A stretch of 64,000 bases of DNA from Mesorhizobium sp. Root554 (lineage in GTDB: Bacteria > Pseudomonadota > Alphaproteobacteria > Rhizobiales > Rhizobiaceae): positions 1,502,042 to 1,566,041 of the forward strand of contig NZ_LMGA01000001.1 of NCBI RefSeq assembly GCF_001427025.1, written 5' to 3'. The notes below the pieces were generated by a model. That model searched no databases. It was not told the origin of the DNA and saw nothing but the letters and a program-made list of their open reading frames with translations. Of this stretch, positions 1 through 8,473 are shown in pieces (the first letter of the stretch is position 1; each line of letters opens with the position of its first letter). The translations under genes and the position numbers were made by a program.

Positions 1-6
1 ACTGCC

Positions 7-717
7 TCATTCCGCGAACGTCACCCATTCGTCCACCGGCGCGCGGTCGGTCCTGAAGGTGGCTTCGGGTTTGGACGTATCCTCGTAGCCAAGCGCCATG
101 CCGCAGACGACGACTTCCTCGTCGCTGATGTTCAGCACCGGCCTGATCTGGCGGTGATAGGGCGCGAATGCCGCCTGCGGGCACGTATCCAGGCCCCTCG
201 CCCGCGCCGCGATCATGATGTTCTGCAGGAACATGCCGTAGTCGATCCACGACCCCTGGTTCAGGCGGCGGTCGATGGTGAAGATCATGCCCACCGGCGC
301 GTCGAAGAAGATGAAGTTGCGGTCGTGCTGGGCGCGCATCTTGTCGACGTCGCGGCGGCCGATGCCGAGCACGCCATAGAGGCCGAAGCCATTGGCGCGA
401 CGGCGGCTGAGATAAGGCTCGAAAAACTGGTCCGGATAATACTTGTACTCGTCCCATGCCACCTTTTCGGCGCGGATGCCGGAATTCAGGATGGCGTCGG
501 CGATACGGTCCTTCACCGCGCCCTTGGTCACATAGACCCGCCATGGCTGCATGTTGGTGCCCGAAGGCGCGCGTGACGCCACTTCCAGGATTTCTCGAAT
601 CGTCGCGTCATCCACCGGCGTCGGCAGGAAGGAGCGAACCGACCGGCGCGAAACGATCGCGGCGTCCACCGCGGAAACATCGTCGGGCCCAGGGGTGTCA
701 TGTTCGGTCGCCAGCAT
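7..717 (-). CDS. Nitroreductase family protein
   Basis: This is a 236-aa FMN-dependent oxidoreductase of the nitroreductase (NfsB/PnbA-like) fold. The usual N-terminal FMN contacts are visible: SRRSVRSF at residues 23-30 and ASRAPSGTNMQPW at 48-59. Such enzymes reduce nitroaromatics, quinones or enones with NAD(P)H; the natural substrate cannot be read here. It is not BluB, the 5,6-dimethylbenzimidazole synthase of the same superfamily, whose N-terminal pattern differs. The gene is complete; its stop lies 7 bp from the window edge. It stands apart from the next minus-strand gene by about 170 bp, so it is probably transcribed separately. Confidence 0.88.
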   Translation of the reverse strand: MLATEHDTPGPDDVSAVDAAIVSRRSVRSFLPTPVDDATIREILEVASRAPSGTNMQPWRVYVTKGAVKDRIADAILNSGIRAEKVAWDEYKYYPDQFFEPYLSRRRANGFGLYGVLGIGRRDVDKMRAQHDRNFIFFDAPVGMIFTIDRRLNQGSWIDYGMFLQNIMIAARARGLDTCPQAAFAPYHRQIRPVLNISDEEVVVCGMALGYEDTSKPEATFRTDRAPVDEWVTFAE

Positions 718-885
718 CGCATTCCCTTTGCGCGGAGTGCAGCCGGCGTCCCCTATTCACCAGCTTGGCCAGCCTTTGCCTCAATGCCGAGGCAACCGCA
801 AGCAAATCTTGCCGGCGAAATGCTTTTACTTGTCGTTTTGTTTTGTCCGCCGCACAAATACGTTCGCTTGGCCCGTAGGCTTCAC

Positions 886-1473
886 TCAAAAGCGCTCCAG
901 CCGCCGCCGCACCTTCTTGAGAAAGGCGGCGCGGCTTTCCTGCGTCGCCGAATCCATCATGTAGTGCGCCAGATAGAGCGTCTTGCAGCGCCAGCCGCAT
1001 AGCGCCCGGATGCCGCGCAGGATGGTCTTTCGCCCCGGCTGACCGACGATGACACTCCACCACCAGGGCGCGCCGCAGGTGGTGACGATGGCGATCTTCT
1101 CGACCTGCCCCATCAGCGGCTCGATCGACTGGCGCGTGCCGTTGAAGGTGAAGGCGACATCCTTTGCCCACACCCGGTCGAGCCAGCCCTTCAGCATCGC
1201 CGGCAGACCGTACCACCAGGTCGGGTAGATGAAGACCAGCGCCTCCGCCCATTGCACCAGTTCGATATGCGGCCGCAGCGCCGGATCGCCGGGCGCCTGC
1301 TCGTTATAGCTGCGCCGTTCCTCGGCCCGCATTACCGGATCGAAATTCTCGGCATAGAGATCGATGATCCTTGCCTCGCAGCCCTTGGCCTCGATCGCCT
1401 CGACAGCCGCATCGCGCAGCGCGGCGCAAAATGAGTCCTCCACCGGATGGCAGTAGATGACGAGGACCTTCAT
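886..1473 (-). CDS. Flavodoxin-fold NAD(P)H oxidoreductase
   Basis: This 195-aa protein belongs to the flavodoxin-like quinone reductase family (MdaB/KefF/NQO-type). CHPVEDSF at residues 8-15 is the phosphate-binding start of the FMN site, and YPTWWYGLPAMLKGWLDRV at about 83-101 is the family's most conserved block. It likely passes electrons from NAD(P)H to a quinone or a pathway intermediate. The ATG overlaps the stop of the upstream FAD oxidoreductase (ATGA), so it is the last gene of the six-gene minus-strand operon that begins with the ABC importer. Its role there may be to reoxidise or reduce a product of the neighbouring flavoenzyme (inference). Confidence 0.85.
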   Translation of the reverse strand: MKVLVIYCHPVEDSFCAALRDAAVEAIEAKGCEARIIDLYAENFDPVMRAEERRSYNEQAPGDPALRPHIELVQWAEALVFIYPTWWYGLPAMLKGWLDRVWAKDVAFTFNGTRQSIEPLMGQVEKIAIVTTCGAPWWWSVIVGQPGRKTILRGIRALCGWRCKTLYLAHYMMDSATQESRAAFLKKVRRRLERF

Positions 1474-2879
1474 CCGGCCTGCTCCAGCCCCTTGAACAGG
1501 AAAGTCCGGCCGCTGCGGTAGTCATAGTCGGGATTGTCCCAGGCAATCATCTTGCCGGGATTGAGCAGCCCTTGCGGGTCGGCCTCCCGCTTGAAGGCGA
1601 GTTGCACCGCGTCGGTCTGCTTCATGCCGCCTTCCTCCAGCGTGTAGCGGTGCGGATTGAAGATCGGGCAGCCATTGTCCTCGAATATCCGGACGATCTC
1701 GTCCAGCCGCGCCTCGCTGGTGAATTTCACCAGCGGCAGGCCGAAGCAGGTGATGTTGCCGTCGAGCCGGACAAATTCGAGGTGCGAAAAAACCTCGCCG
1801 GGGAACATGCCGTCCATCTTTTCCACAAGCGCCAGCTGGTTGGGGAACGGGTAGAGCGATTGCAGATAGGTGATCGACGGATCGATGCGCAGCGCCCGCA
1901 ATGTCGTGTGGTTCCATGCCAGTTCGTAGGTCGGCGGCAGTCCTTTCCTGTCTTCCTCCGAAGCCGCCGCCGCATCGTACAAGACGGCGCCGCCCGCCCT
2001 GCGCGTGAAGGCGTGGAAGGCGTCCAGCGAGTGCGGCGCCACCATCACCAGGCAGACGCTCTGGCCTTCCGCCAGGAACTTTTGATGGCGCTTGAAGTAA
2101 AGCTGCGGCACCGGCGCGGCGATGGGCGTGATCAGCTTGGTCAGGATGCCGTCCTGGCAGGCGAGCGCATTGCCGTAGCCGGCTGCGCCCATGAAGCTGT
2201 CGAAGCCGACAATCACGTCCACCCAGTCATATGAGGCGGCCAGCGGCATCTCCACCTCGGTGATGATGCCGTTGGTGCCATAGGCATGCGTGACCTTGTG
2301 CAGGTCCTCGCCGGTCAGTTCCAGCACGCGCGGTTCGGCCTCCATGGTGGCGACGCGCAGCCGCAAGATGTTGCCGAAGTCGCGCAGCCCGCCGAAATTG
2401 ATCGACCCGACGCCGCCCGAGCCGCCGGCGATGAAGCCGCCGATGGAAGCCGTGTTGTAGGTCGACGGATGCATCCGCAGTTCCTGCATCGAATGTGTGC
2501 GTGTGGCCCGGTCGATGTCGGCAAGGATCGCCCCCGGCCCGCAGACGACGCGGCCGGTCGATATCCCGCCGATGGCGTTCATCTCGGCCAGATTGAGCAC
2601 CACGCCACCCGACAGCGGCATCGCCTGCCCGTAGTTGCCGGTGCCGGCGCCGCGCGGCGTCACCGCGACGCCATGCTTGTGGCAGGTGGCAAGCGTACGG
2701 ATCAGTTCGGCCTCGTCCTTCGGCGTCACCACCAGATCGGCCGTCACGCCGTCGAGCTGCTGCTTGAGAACCGGGCTGTACCAGTAGAAGTCGCGGCTCT
2801 TCTGCAGGACCAGCTTTTCGTTGTCCTCGATCTTCAGCCCTTCCAGATCGCGCTTGAGCGCCGCAACATCCATCGTCAC
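1470..2879 (-). CDS. FAD-binding oxidoreductase (PCMH/GlcD type)
   Basis: This 469-aa flavoprotein has the PCMH-type FAD domain (about residues 47-230), with VTPRGAGTGNYGQ at 73-85 and the glycine-rich GGFIAGGSGGVGSINFGG at roughly 147-164. A substrate domain follows and ends in a typical HPxxYTLEEGG-like segment. It resembles glycolate/4-cresol-type FAD-linked oxidases. The substrate is unknown. It overlaps the genes before and after it by ATGA, tying it to the amidohydrolase and the flavodoxin-fold reductase. It may oxidise the product of the amidohydrolase (inference). Confidence 0.85.
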   Translation of the reverse strand: MTMDVAALKRDLEGLKIEDNEKLVLQKSRDFYWYSPVLKQQLDGVTADLVVTPKDEAELIRTLATCHKHGVAVTPRGAGTGNYGQAMPLSGGVVLNLAEMNAIGGISTGRVVCGPGAILADIDRATRTHSMQELRMHPSTYNTASIGGFIAGGSGGVGSINFGGLRDFGNILRLRVATMEAEPRVLELTGEDLHKVTHAYGTNGIITEVEMPLAASYDWVDVIVGFDSFMGAAGYGNALACQDGILTKLITPIAAPVPQLYFKRHQKFLAEGQSVCLVMVAPHSLDAFHAFTRRAGGAVLYDAAAASEEDRKGLPPTYELAWNHTTLRALRIDPSITYLQSLYPFPNQLALVEKMDGMFPGEVFSHLEFVRLDGNITCFGLPLVKFTSEARLDEIVRIFEDNGCPIFNPHRYTLEEGGMKQTDAVQLAFKREADPQGLLNPGKMIAWDNPDYDYRSGRTFLFKGLEQAG

Positions 2880-4180
2880 ACCATCAGATCGTCGAGTTCG
2901 GCATAGTCCGGCAAGATGCGTTCGATGGCGCGGCCGTCGCGCACCACGATCCTTTCGGCCTCGGGCCGTGACAGGACTTCGGTCCAGCTGCGTCCCCGGA
3001 ACACGATGAAATCGGCAGGACCGCCGGACGTAAGCGTGCCAATACCCTTGAGACCCATGATCTCGGCCGGCGTCGCTGTCACCGCCCTCGGCCAGTCGCC
3101 GACGGGATGGTCGAGATGCAGGACGCGGGTCGCCATGCGGTAGACCTCCAGCATGTCGAGATCGCCATAGGCATAGAATGGATCGCGCGTGTTGTCGGAG
3201 GCAACGGCGACTGGAATATCTCTCGCCTTCATCTCATGCAGCAGCGTCACCCCGCGCCAGCGTGGCGTCGTGCCGTCCACGCGCCGGTCCTGCAGATAGA
3301 GATTGCATAGCGGCAGCGACACGATGCCGATGCCGGCCTTGGCCACCTTGTCCAGCGTATCGAGCACATCGAGATCGGGTTGGCGCGCCAGCGAACAGCA
3401 GTGGCCGACGAGCACCTTGCCCTCGAAGCCGCTCCACAGCGCCGCCTCGGCGATCTTCTTCAGCGAAACCGACGATGCATCGCCCGTCTCATCGGCATGG
3501 AAATCGAGATCGAGCCCATGCCGATTCGCCAGGGTGAACATCTGATCCAGCAGCTTTTCGAGGTCCGGCACCATATAGGCGACCGCGCCCAGAACGCCGC
3601 CAGCCTTGGCCACCCGTCCGGCCAGCTTCTCGAACCGGGCCTTGTCCCTCACTGCCTCTATGCCAGTGAGGCACGCGGCCTGCAATTCAATGCGCCCGCG
3701 CCATTTCTCCCGCATTGCCTCGAACACCGGCCAGGAAATCTCATCCTGCGGTGCAATGCTGTCAAGGTGCGTGCGCAGAGCCCTGGTGCCATGCGCATAG
3801 GCAGCCCGCAGCGAGAAATCCATCCGCCGCGCCACGTCTTCGGCGCTCCACCGCGCCGACCGGTCGGCATCGGCGGCAATGAGCGCGCCTGCGAACGTCC
3901 CGTCGGGGTTGGGTTTGCGGCCCCAGATGTGCCCCTTGTCGATATGCGTGTGGCAATCGACGAAGCAAGGCAGCACGATGCGGCCAGCCAGATCGATAGC
4001 GCCCTCGGCAGCAGCAGCCGGCCGCGCGGCTTCGATTCGCGCAATCTTCCCGTCAAACACCGTCACATCCACCAACGCAAAGCCGTCCGCGTCATAAGTG
4101 GCTCGCAGCCCGGGCGTCAGCGACGCGTGCAGGCGTGCATTTTTCAGCGTGTAGGATTCGGGTGTGGGAAACCAGCTCAA
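2876..4180 (-). CDS. Amidohydrolase, cytosine deaminase/AtzC-like
   Basis: This 434-aa metal-dependent hydrolase of the amidohydrolase superfamily has the metal-binding HTHIDKG at residues 77-83, HADETG near 230, a conserved His in GHCCSLA near 262 and the catalytic Asp in ASDNTRDPF near 315. This HxHxDK/HxDE set is characteristic of cytosine deaminase (CodA) and N-isopropylammelide hydrolase (AtzC) relatives, which deaminate or dealkylate N-heterocycles. The substrate is not predictable from sequence. The stop overlaps the start of the FAD oxidoreductase. A 148-bp palindromic repeat region separates it from the upstream permease gene, so cotranscription with the importer is likely but less tight. 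Confidence 0.87.
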   Translation of the reverse strand: MSWFPTPESYTLKNARLHASLTPGLRATYDADGFALVDVTVFDGKIARIEAARPAAAAEGAIDLAGRIVLPCFVDCHTHIDKGHIWGRKPNPDGTFAGALIAADADRSARWSAEDVARRMDFSLRAAYAHGTRALRTHLDSIAPQDEISWPVFEAMREKWRGRIELQAACLTGIEAVRDKARFEKLAGRVAKAGGVLGAVAYMVPDLEKLLDQMFTLANRHGLDLDFHADETGDASSVSLKKIAEAALWSGFEGKVLVGHCCSLARQPDLDVLDTLDKVAKAGIGIVSLPLCNLYLQDRRVDGTTPRWRGVTLLHEMKARDIPVAVASDNTRDPFYAYGDLDMLEVYRMATRVLHLDHPVGDWPRAVTATPAEIMGLKGIGTLTSGGPADFIVFRGRSWTEVLSRPEAERIVVRDGRAIERILPDYAELDDLMV

Positions 4181-4183
4181 GGG

Positions 4184-4318
4184 GCGCCCCCCTCACCCGG
4201 CTCGCTGTGCTCGCCACCCTCTCCCCGCCGGGGAGCGGAGGACGCTGCCATAGCCGCCTTACTCTTCTCCCCGGCGGGGCGAAGGTGGCCCGAAGGGCCG
4301 GATGAGGGAGCTATTGCG
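4184..4318. repeat. Intergenic palindromic repeat (rhizobial REP-like)
   Basis: This sequence between the permease and amidohydrolase genes has two GC-rich hairpins (CTCCCCGCCGGGGAG and CTCCCCGGCGGGG) and ends in GGCCGGATGAGGG. It resembles the CCTTCTCCC...GGGAGAAGG elements elsewhere in the window (8441, 16354, 60733) but carries CGCCGG in place of the CTTGT loop. The position inside a putative operon suggests it could attenuate or process the mRNA. The edges are approximate. Confidence 0.6.
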
Positions 4319-4328
4319 AGTCTCACCT

Positions 4329-5180
4329 TCACCGCTCCTGCACCATCGCGCTTTCGTGCCAGCGGCGCAGGACGAGGTTGGACACCAGCGACAGCGCCAG
4401 GAAGATGACGATGCCGGCGAGCGAGATCAGGATCAGCGCCGCGAACAGCCGCGGCGCATTCAGCCGGTAGCCCGCCTCGATGATGCGCGACGCCAGCCCC
4501 GACGACTGCCCGCTGGCGCCGGCGACGAATTCCGCCACCACCGCGCCAATCAGCGACAATCCCCCGGCGATCTTCAGCCCGCCGAGAAAATACGGCATGG
4601 CGGCCGGCAGGCGCAGCAGCCGCAATTGCTGCCAGCGCGTGGCGCCGTTCAGCCGGAACAGGTCGAGCAGATTGCGGTCCACCGAGTTCAGACCGAGCGT
4701 CGTGTTGGACAGGATCGGGAAGAATGCGACGATCCACGCGCACAGCAGAAGCTTCGTCGTCTGGTTGTCGACATAGATGTTGATGAGCGGAAAGATCGCC
4801 ACGATCGGCGTCACCTGCAGCACGATGGCGAAGGGAAAGAACGACATCTCCACCCATTTCGACTGCGCGAACAGCACCGCCAGCCCGACACCGCCGACGA
4901 CCGCCAGCGCCAGGCTGAGAAAGGTGATCTTCAGCGTCACGAGAAGCGACGAAAACAGCAGGCCGGCATCGTCATGCAGGGTTTGCAGCACGAGCCCCGG
5001 CCGCGGCAGGATGTATTTGGGGATTTCGTTCCAGACGCAGATGCGGTCCCACAGCCAGATGGCAAGGATCATGATCGCCAGCGGCAGCACCCAGCGGCCG
5101 ATGCGCTCCAGCCGCTGCTGGCGCACCCGCCGTGCTTCTTCCGGGTCCAGCACTGGACGGCTCGGCTCAGGCATGGACAT
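4329..5180 (-). CDS. ABC transporter permease (NitT/TauT/SsuC family)
   Basis: This 283-aa inner-membrane protein has about six hydrophobic segments and a cytoplasmic coupling loop (GATRWQQLRLLRLPAAMPYF) that contacts the ATPase, the BPD_transp_1 fold of nitrate/taurine/thiamine-precursor importers. The ATG at 5180 was chosen because GGAG lies 7 nt upstream; it overlaps the ATPase stop by 14 nt. A second in-frame ATG sits 6 nt later. A longer reading frame to 5294 exists but has arginine-rich non-membrane sequence and no ribosome-binding site. It forms the transport channel with the two genes upstream. Confidence 0.88.
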   Translation of the reverse strand: MSMPEPSRPVLDPEEARRVRQQRLERIGRWVLPLAIMILAIWLWDRICVWNEIPKYILPRPGLVLQTLHDDAGLLFSSLLVTLKITFLSLALAVVGGVGLAVLFAQSKWVEMSFFPFAIVLQVTPIVAIFPLINIYVDNQTTKLLLCAWIVAFFPILSNTTLGLNSVDRNLLDLFRLNGATRWQQLRLLRLPAAMPYFLGGLKIAGGLSLIGAVVAEFVAGASGQSSGLASRIIEAGYRLNAPRLFAALILISLAGIVIFLALSLVSNLVLRRWHESAMVQER

Positions 5181-5979
5181 GCTGCGGCTCCGCATTCGTG
5201 CCCATGGCCGCTTCCAGCGCCGTCGATGCCTGCCGGCACAGCGCGGCATAGTCCACCGAAGTGCGGAACGCCTCGTCGCGCGGATAGGGCGCACTCACCG
5301 CCATCTCATCGGCTACCCTGCCCGGTCGCGCCGCCATGGTGACGATCCGGTTGGACAGGAACACGCTTTCGAAAACGCTGTGCGTCACGAACACCACCGT
5401 AAAGCGCTGGTCCTGCCACAGGTCCAGCAAATCGTTATTGAGCTGGAAGCGGGTAATTTCATCCAGCGCCGCGAAGGGCTCGTCCATCAGCAGCAGGCGC
5501 GGCTTCGTCACCATGGCGCGGGCAATGGAAACGCGCATCTTCATGCCGCCAGAAAGTTCGCGCGGCACCGCGTCGGCGAAACCGGCGAGGTGCACCCGCT
5601 CGAGCATTTCCATCACCGCCGGCTGCGCCTGCGCGCGCGAAATGCCCCGCAAGCGCAGCGGCAACCAGACATTGTCGAACACGCTCGCCCAGGGCATCAG
5701 CGTCGGCTCCTGGAAGACGAAGCCTATGTCGGAGCGGCTGGAGGCACCCGGCCATTCGATCTGGCCGGAAGTCGGCGTCGAGAGGCCGGCGATCAGCCTT
5801 AGCGCCGTTGACTTGCCGCAGCCGGAGGGTCCCAGAAGGCTGAGGAAATCGCCGTCGCGGATCGTCATGTCGACGCCGCGCAGCGCTACCGTCCCGGTGG
5901 AGAACGTCTTGCTCACATTACGCAGGAAAAGCAGCGGCGCCCTGTCGTCCGCCGCTGGTACACCGCTATCGCCAGACAT
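5167..5979 (-). CDS. ABC transporter ATP-binding protein (NitT/TauT family)
   Basis: This 270-aa ATPase has Walker A GPSGCGKST at residues 50-58, a Q-loop in FVFQEPTLMPW, the signature LSGGMKMRVSIARAM and Walker B LLLMDEPFAALDE. It is the SsuB/TauB-type energising subunit. The ATG at 5979 was chosen because the long upstream extension is a shadow of the substrate-binding gene. It lies 14 nt downstream of the substrate-binding protein stop and overlaps the permease start, so the three genes form one importer. Confidence 0.9.
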   Translation of the reverse strand: MSGDSGVPAADDRAPLLFLRNVSKTFSTGTVALRGVDMTIRDGDFLSLLGPSGCGKSTALRLIAGLSTPTSGQIEWPGASSRSDIGFVFQEPTLMPWASVFDNVWLPLRLRGISRAQAQPAVMEMLERVHLAGFADAVPRELSGGMKMRVSIARAMVTKPRLLLMDEPFAALDEITRFQLNNDLLDLWQDQRFTVVFVTHSVFESVFLSNRIVTMAARPGRVADEMAVSAPYPRDEAFRTSVDYAALCRQASTALEAAMGTNAEPQHVHA

Positions 5980-5993
5980 GCCTTCGGACTGGC

Positions 5994-6995
5994 TCACTTC
6001 TTCAGGTCGAGCCCGACGCCCTTGTTGACGAAGTTCAGCGTGTAGGATTTTTTGATGTCGATGCCGGCCGGGATCACCTTGGCCTTGACCATCTTGTTGT
6101 AGAAATCCTGCATGCGCGCATCGGTCATGGCGCCGATGCCGAGCTTTTCGGTGTCGCCGGAATCGACGATGCCGAATTTCTTCAGCTGCGCGATCGTGAA
6201 GGCGATCTGCTCGTCGGTGATGTCGGGATTGTCCTTCTTGATCGCGGCGTTGGCGGCGGCGTTGTCGCCATAGAGATAGTTGTACCACCCCTTCGCCGAG
6301 CCATCGACGAAGCACTGCACCACCTCCGGACGCTTGTCGATCGTTTCCTGCATCGCTTCGATCGTCGTCGAATAGGTGCTGTAGCCATAGTCGGCGAGGA
6401 GGAACTGGTTCGGCATGAAGCCACCCTCCTTCTGCACCGCGAACGGCTCCGACGTGACGTAACCCTGCTGGATCGACTTCTTGTTGGCGATGAAGGGAGC
6501 GGCATTGAAGGTGTAGGGCACGCGCTTGGAGACGTCGAAGCCGTATTCCGTCGCCATCCACAGAAGGAAGCTCTGCGCGCCCTCGTCGCCGACGATGTAC
6601 TGGTCGGCGTTCTTGAGGTCCTCCCATTTGTCGAGCCCTTCGCCGGGATGCGACATCATCACCTGCGGCTCTTTCTGGAAGGAGGCGGCGACGACGCGCA
6701 GCGGAATATCCTGCGCCACCGCATCGAACGCCTGCTGCATGTTGCCGCCCATGTAGAAATCGATCTTGCCGGCCAGCAGCAGCGGCCTTCCCGCCACCTG
6801 CGGGCCGCCCTGCTGGATGGTCACGTCGAGGCCACAGGCGGCATAGGTGCCGTCAACCACGGCCTGGTAGTAGCCGCCATGCTCCGCCTGGGCGAGCCAG
6901 TTGGTGCCGAAAATAACCTTTTCGTTGGCTTGCGCAGTCGCCATCCCGACGGCCATGGCAACGAACACAGCCGGCAGCATCACTTTACCGTACAT
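5994..6995 (-). CDS. ABC transporter substrate-binding protein (NMT1/THI5-like)
   Basis: This 333-aa periplasmic protein has a signal peptide in residues 1-24 (MYGKVMLPAVFVAMAVGMATAQ then ANEK). The mature part starts KVIFGTNWLAQAEHGGYYQA, the hallmark of NMT1/THI5-like binding proteins that serve pyrimidine, nitrate, sulfonate or phthalate importers. The start at 6995 has GAGGGG 8 nt upstream. It is the first gene of the minus-strand operon. No TPP riboswitch was found in the leader, so transport of the thiamine pyrimidine precursor is not supported by regulation. The ligand is unknown; the downstream amidohydrolase suggests a nitrogenous ring compound (inference). Confidence 0.88.
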   Translation of the reverse strand: MYGKVMLPAVFVAMAVGMATAQANEKVIFGTNWLAQAEHGGYYQAVVDGTYAACGLDVTIQQGGPQVAGRPLLLAGKIDFYMGGNMQQAFDAVAQDIPLRVVAASFQKEPQVMMSHPGEGLDKWEDLKNADQYIVGDEGAQSFLLWMATEYGFDVSKRVPYTFNAAPFIANKKSIQQGYVTSEPFAVQKEGGFMPNQFLLADYGYSTYSTTIEAMQETIDKRPEVVQCFVDGSAKGWYNYLYGDNAAANAAIKKDNPDITDEQIAFTIAQLKKFGIVDSGDTEKLGIGAMTDARMQDFYNKMVKAKVIPAGIDIKKSYTLNFVNKGVGLDLKK

Positions 6996-7240
6996 GGAAA
7001 TCACCCCTCTTGTTCCGACACACCGCCGGTCCGACTTCAATTTTGATGAAGCAAGACATATGCCATCGGCCATCGGACCGTATCGCCGCGTTTTCATCGG
7101 CAGTATCGGATGACGCTGGCCTCGATGGAAGGCATCCTGCTAATTTTTTTGTCCGCTGTCCACAAAGCCGCGCGCTCTCCACTCACGGTCTTGTGGAGGT
7201 GAAAAGGGCGGCCTAGTTTGCCCGTCGAAATGGAGCGCTC

Positions 7241-7633
7241 ATGTTCAAATTCCTTCAGCCGAAATCGATCAAGCCGCCCTTCGCGCGCTACAGCCACGGC
7301 GTTGAGGTTCCGGCGGGAAAGCGCCTCGTCCTCACCTCGGGCCAGCTCGGCATCGGCGCCGATGACACCGTACCGGAAGACGCAGGCAAGCAGGCCGAAC
7401 TCTGCTTCGCCAACATCGCCGCCATCCTCGGCGAGGCCGGCCTCGGCTTGAAGGACATCGTGCGCATCAACGCCTATGTCACGGACCGCGCCCATATGCG
7501 GCCCTATATGGATGTGCGCGACCGGCTGTTCGCCGACCCCGCCCCGGCCTCGACGCTGATGATCGTTTCCGGCTTCACGCGGCCCGAATTCAAGGTCGAG
7601 ATCGAAGTGATCGCGGCGGGAGACGATCGATGA
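7241..7633 (+). CDS. RidA/YjgF-family protein
   Basis: This 130-aa protein belongs to the RidA/YER057c/UK114 family of trimeric enzymes, best known for deaminating reactive enamine/imine intermediates. Aligning its C-terminal FKVEIEVIA with E. coli RidA VKIEIEAIA puts a Phe where RidA has the catalytic Arg105, so it probably belongs to a Rid subgroup without the classical deaminase activity (inference). Its stop overlaps the next ATG (ATGA), coupling it to the creatininase. It is divergent from the ABC importer operon across about 245 bp that should hold both promoters. Such partners often occur in pathways for cyclic ureides or pyrimidines. Confidence 0.87.
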   Translation: MFKFLQPKSIKPPFARYSHGVEVPAGKRLVLTSGQLGIGADDTVPEDAGKQAELCFANIAAILGEAGLGLKDIVRINAYVTDRAHMRPYMDVRDRLFADPAPASTLMIVSGFTRPEFKVEIEVIAAGDDR

Positions 7634-8433
7634 CAAATTCGACCCGACGTGTCTGGTGGGGCGACTACCGCACGACCGAATATTCCGCCATCGACGCCGA
7701 GAAGACCATCGCCGTGCTGCCGGTCGCCGCGATCGAGCAGCATGGCCCGCATCTGCCGGTGTCGACCGACGCCACGATCATGCAGGGCATGCTGGAAACG
7801 GTGATCCCGCTCGTCCCCGCCGATCTCGACATCCGCATCCTGCCGATCCAGTCGGTGGGCAAGTCCAACGAGCACGTCCACGCCCCCGGCACGCTGACGC
7901 TTTCACCGCTGGCTGCGATCCAGGGCTGGGCCGAGCTTGGCGCCAGCGTCGCCCGCGCCGGAGTGAGAAAGATCGTCTTCGTCAATTCGCATGGCGGCAA
8001 TGAGGAGATCATGGGCATCGTCACGCGTGAGTTGCGCGTCGCCTTCAACATGCTGGCGGTGAAGACGAGCTGGCAGCGGTTTGGCCGCCCCGCCGGCATG
8101 TATACCGACCTGGAGGATCGCCACGGCATTCACGGCGGCGATGTCGAGACCTCGCTGATGCTGCATTTCCGTCCCGACCTGGTCGACATGTCGAAGGCTG
8201 GGAATTTCGTTTCGAATGTCGCCCGCGCGGAGCAGGAATTCGACCTGCTGCGCCACACCGGCACGCACGCCTTCGCCTGGATCGCTACCGACCTCAACCC
8301 GCATGGCGTGGTCGGCGACGCCTCGATGGCGACAGCGGAAAAGGGACGGCTGACCGCCAAACATCAGGCCGACGGTTTCATTGCTCTGCTCAAGGACGTC
8401 CGCAAGGCGCGGCTGGAGGATTGGCTTTCGTGA
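7630..8433 (+). CDS. Creatininase-family amidohydrolase
   Basis: This 267-aa enzyme has the metal-binding blocks of the creatininase family: EQHGPHLPVSTDA near residue 36 and NSHGGNEE near 120, plus HGGDVETSLML in the second half. Members open cyclic amides such as creatinine, or act in riboflavin/F420 (MftE/ArfB-like) pathways. The specificity is not readable. It is translationally coupled to the RidA gene and faces the importer-amidohydrolase operon, supporting one catabolic unit for a small cyclic amide. A perfect hairpin follows the stop within 10-35 bp and may terminate it. Confidence 0.86.
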   Translation: MTNSTRRVWWGDYRTTEYSAIDAEKTIAVLPVAAIEQHGPHLPVSTDATIMQGMLETVIPLVPADLDIRILPIQSVGKSNEHVHAPGTLTLSPLAAIQGWAELGASVARAGVRKIVFVNSHGGNEEIMGIVTRELRVAFNMLAVKTSWQRFGRPAGMYTDLEDRHGIHGGDVETSLMLHFRPDLVDMSKAGNFVSNVARAEQEFDLLRHTGTHAFAWIATDLNPHGVVGDASMATAEKGRLTAKHQADGFIALLKDVRKARLEDWLS

Positions 8434-8440
8434 CGGCTTC

Positions 8441-8467
8441 TCCCTTCTCCCCTTGTGGGAGAAGGGA
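8441..8467. repeat. Palindromic repeat, possible bidirectional terminator
   Basis: A perfect 10-bp stem, CCCTTCTCCC (8442-8451) and GGGAGAAGGG (8457-8466), encloses a CTTGT loop. It lies between the creatininase stop on the plus strand and the phosphatase stop on the minus strand, so it could stop both transcripts. The same core recurs twice in cobE (60733 and 60851) and degenerately at 16354, marking it as a member of a dispersed repeat family. Confidence 0.6.
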
Positions 8468-8473
8468 AGCCCC

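Noticed and set aside
7..717. BluB (5,6-dimethylbenzimidazole synthase) given the nearby B12 genes
   Set aside because: The N-terminal motif and length fit ordinary nitroreductases (PnbA/NfsB type) better than BluB.
5167..6627. A 486-codon frame for the ABC ATPase
   Set aside because: Its first 216 codons are an alternative frame of the substrate-binding protein gene; the ATPase starts at 5979.
6996..7240. TPP riboswitch upstream of the NMT1/THI5-like binding protein
   Set aside because: I looked for the conserved CUGAGA and ACCUGAUC-type thi-box segments and saw none.
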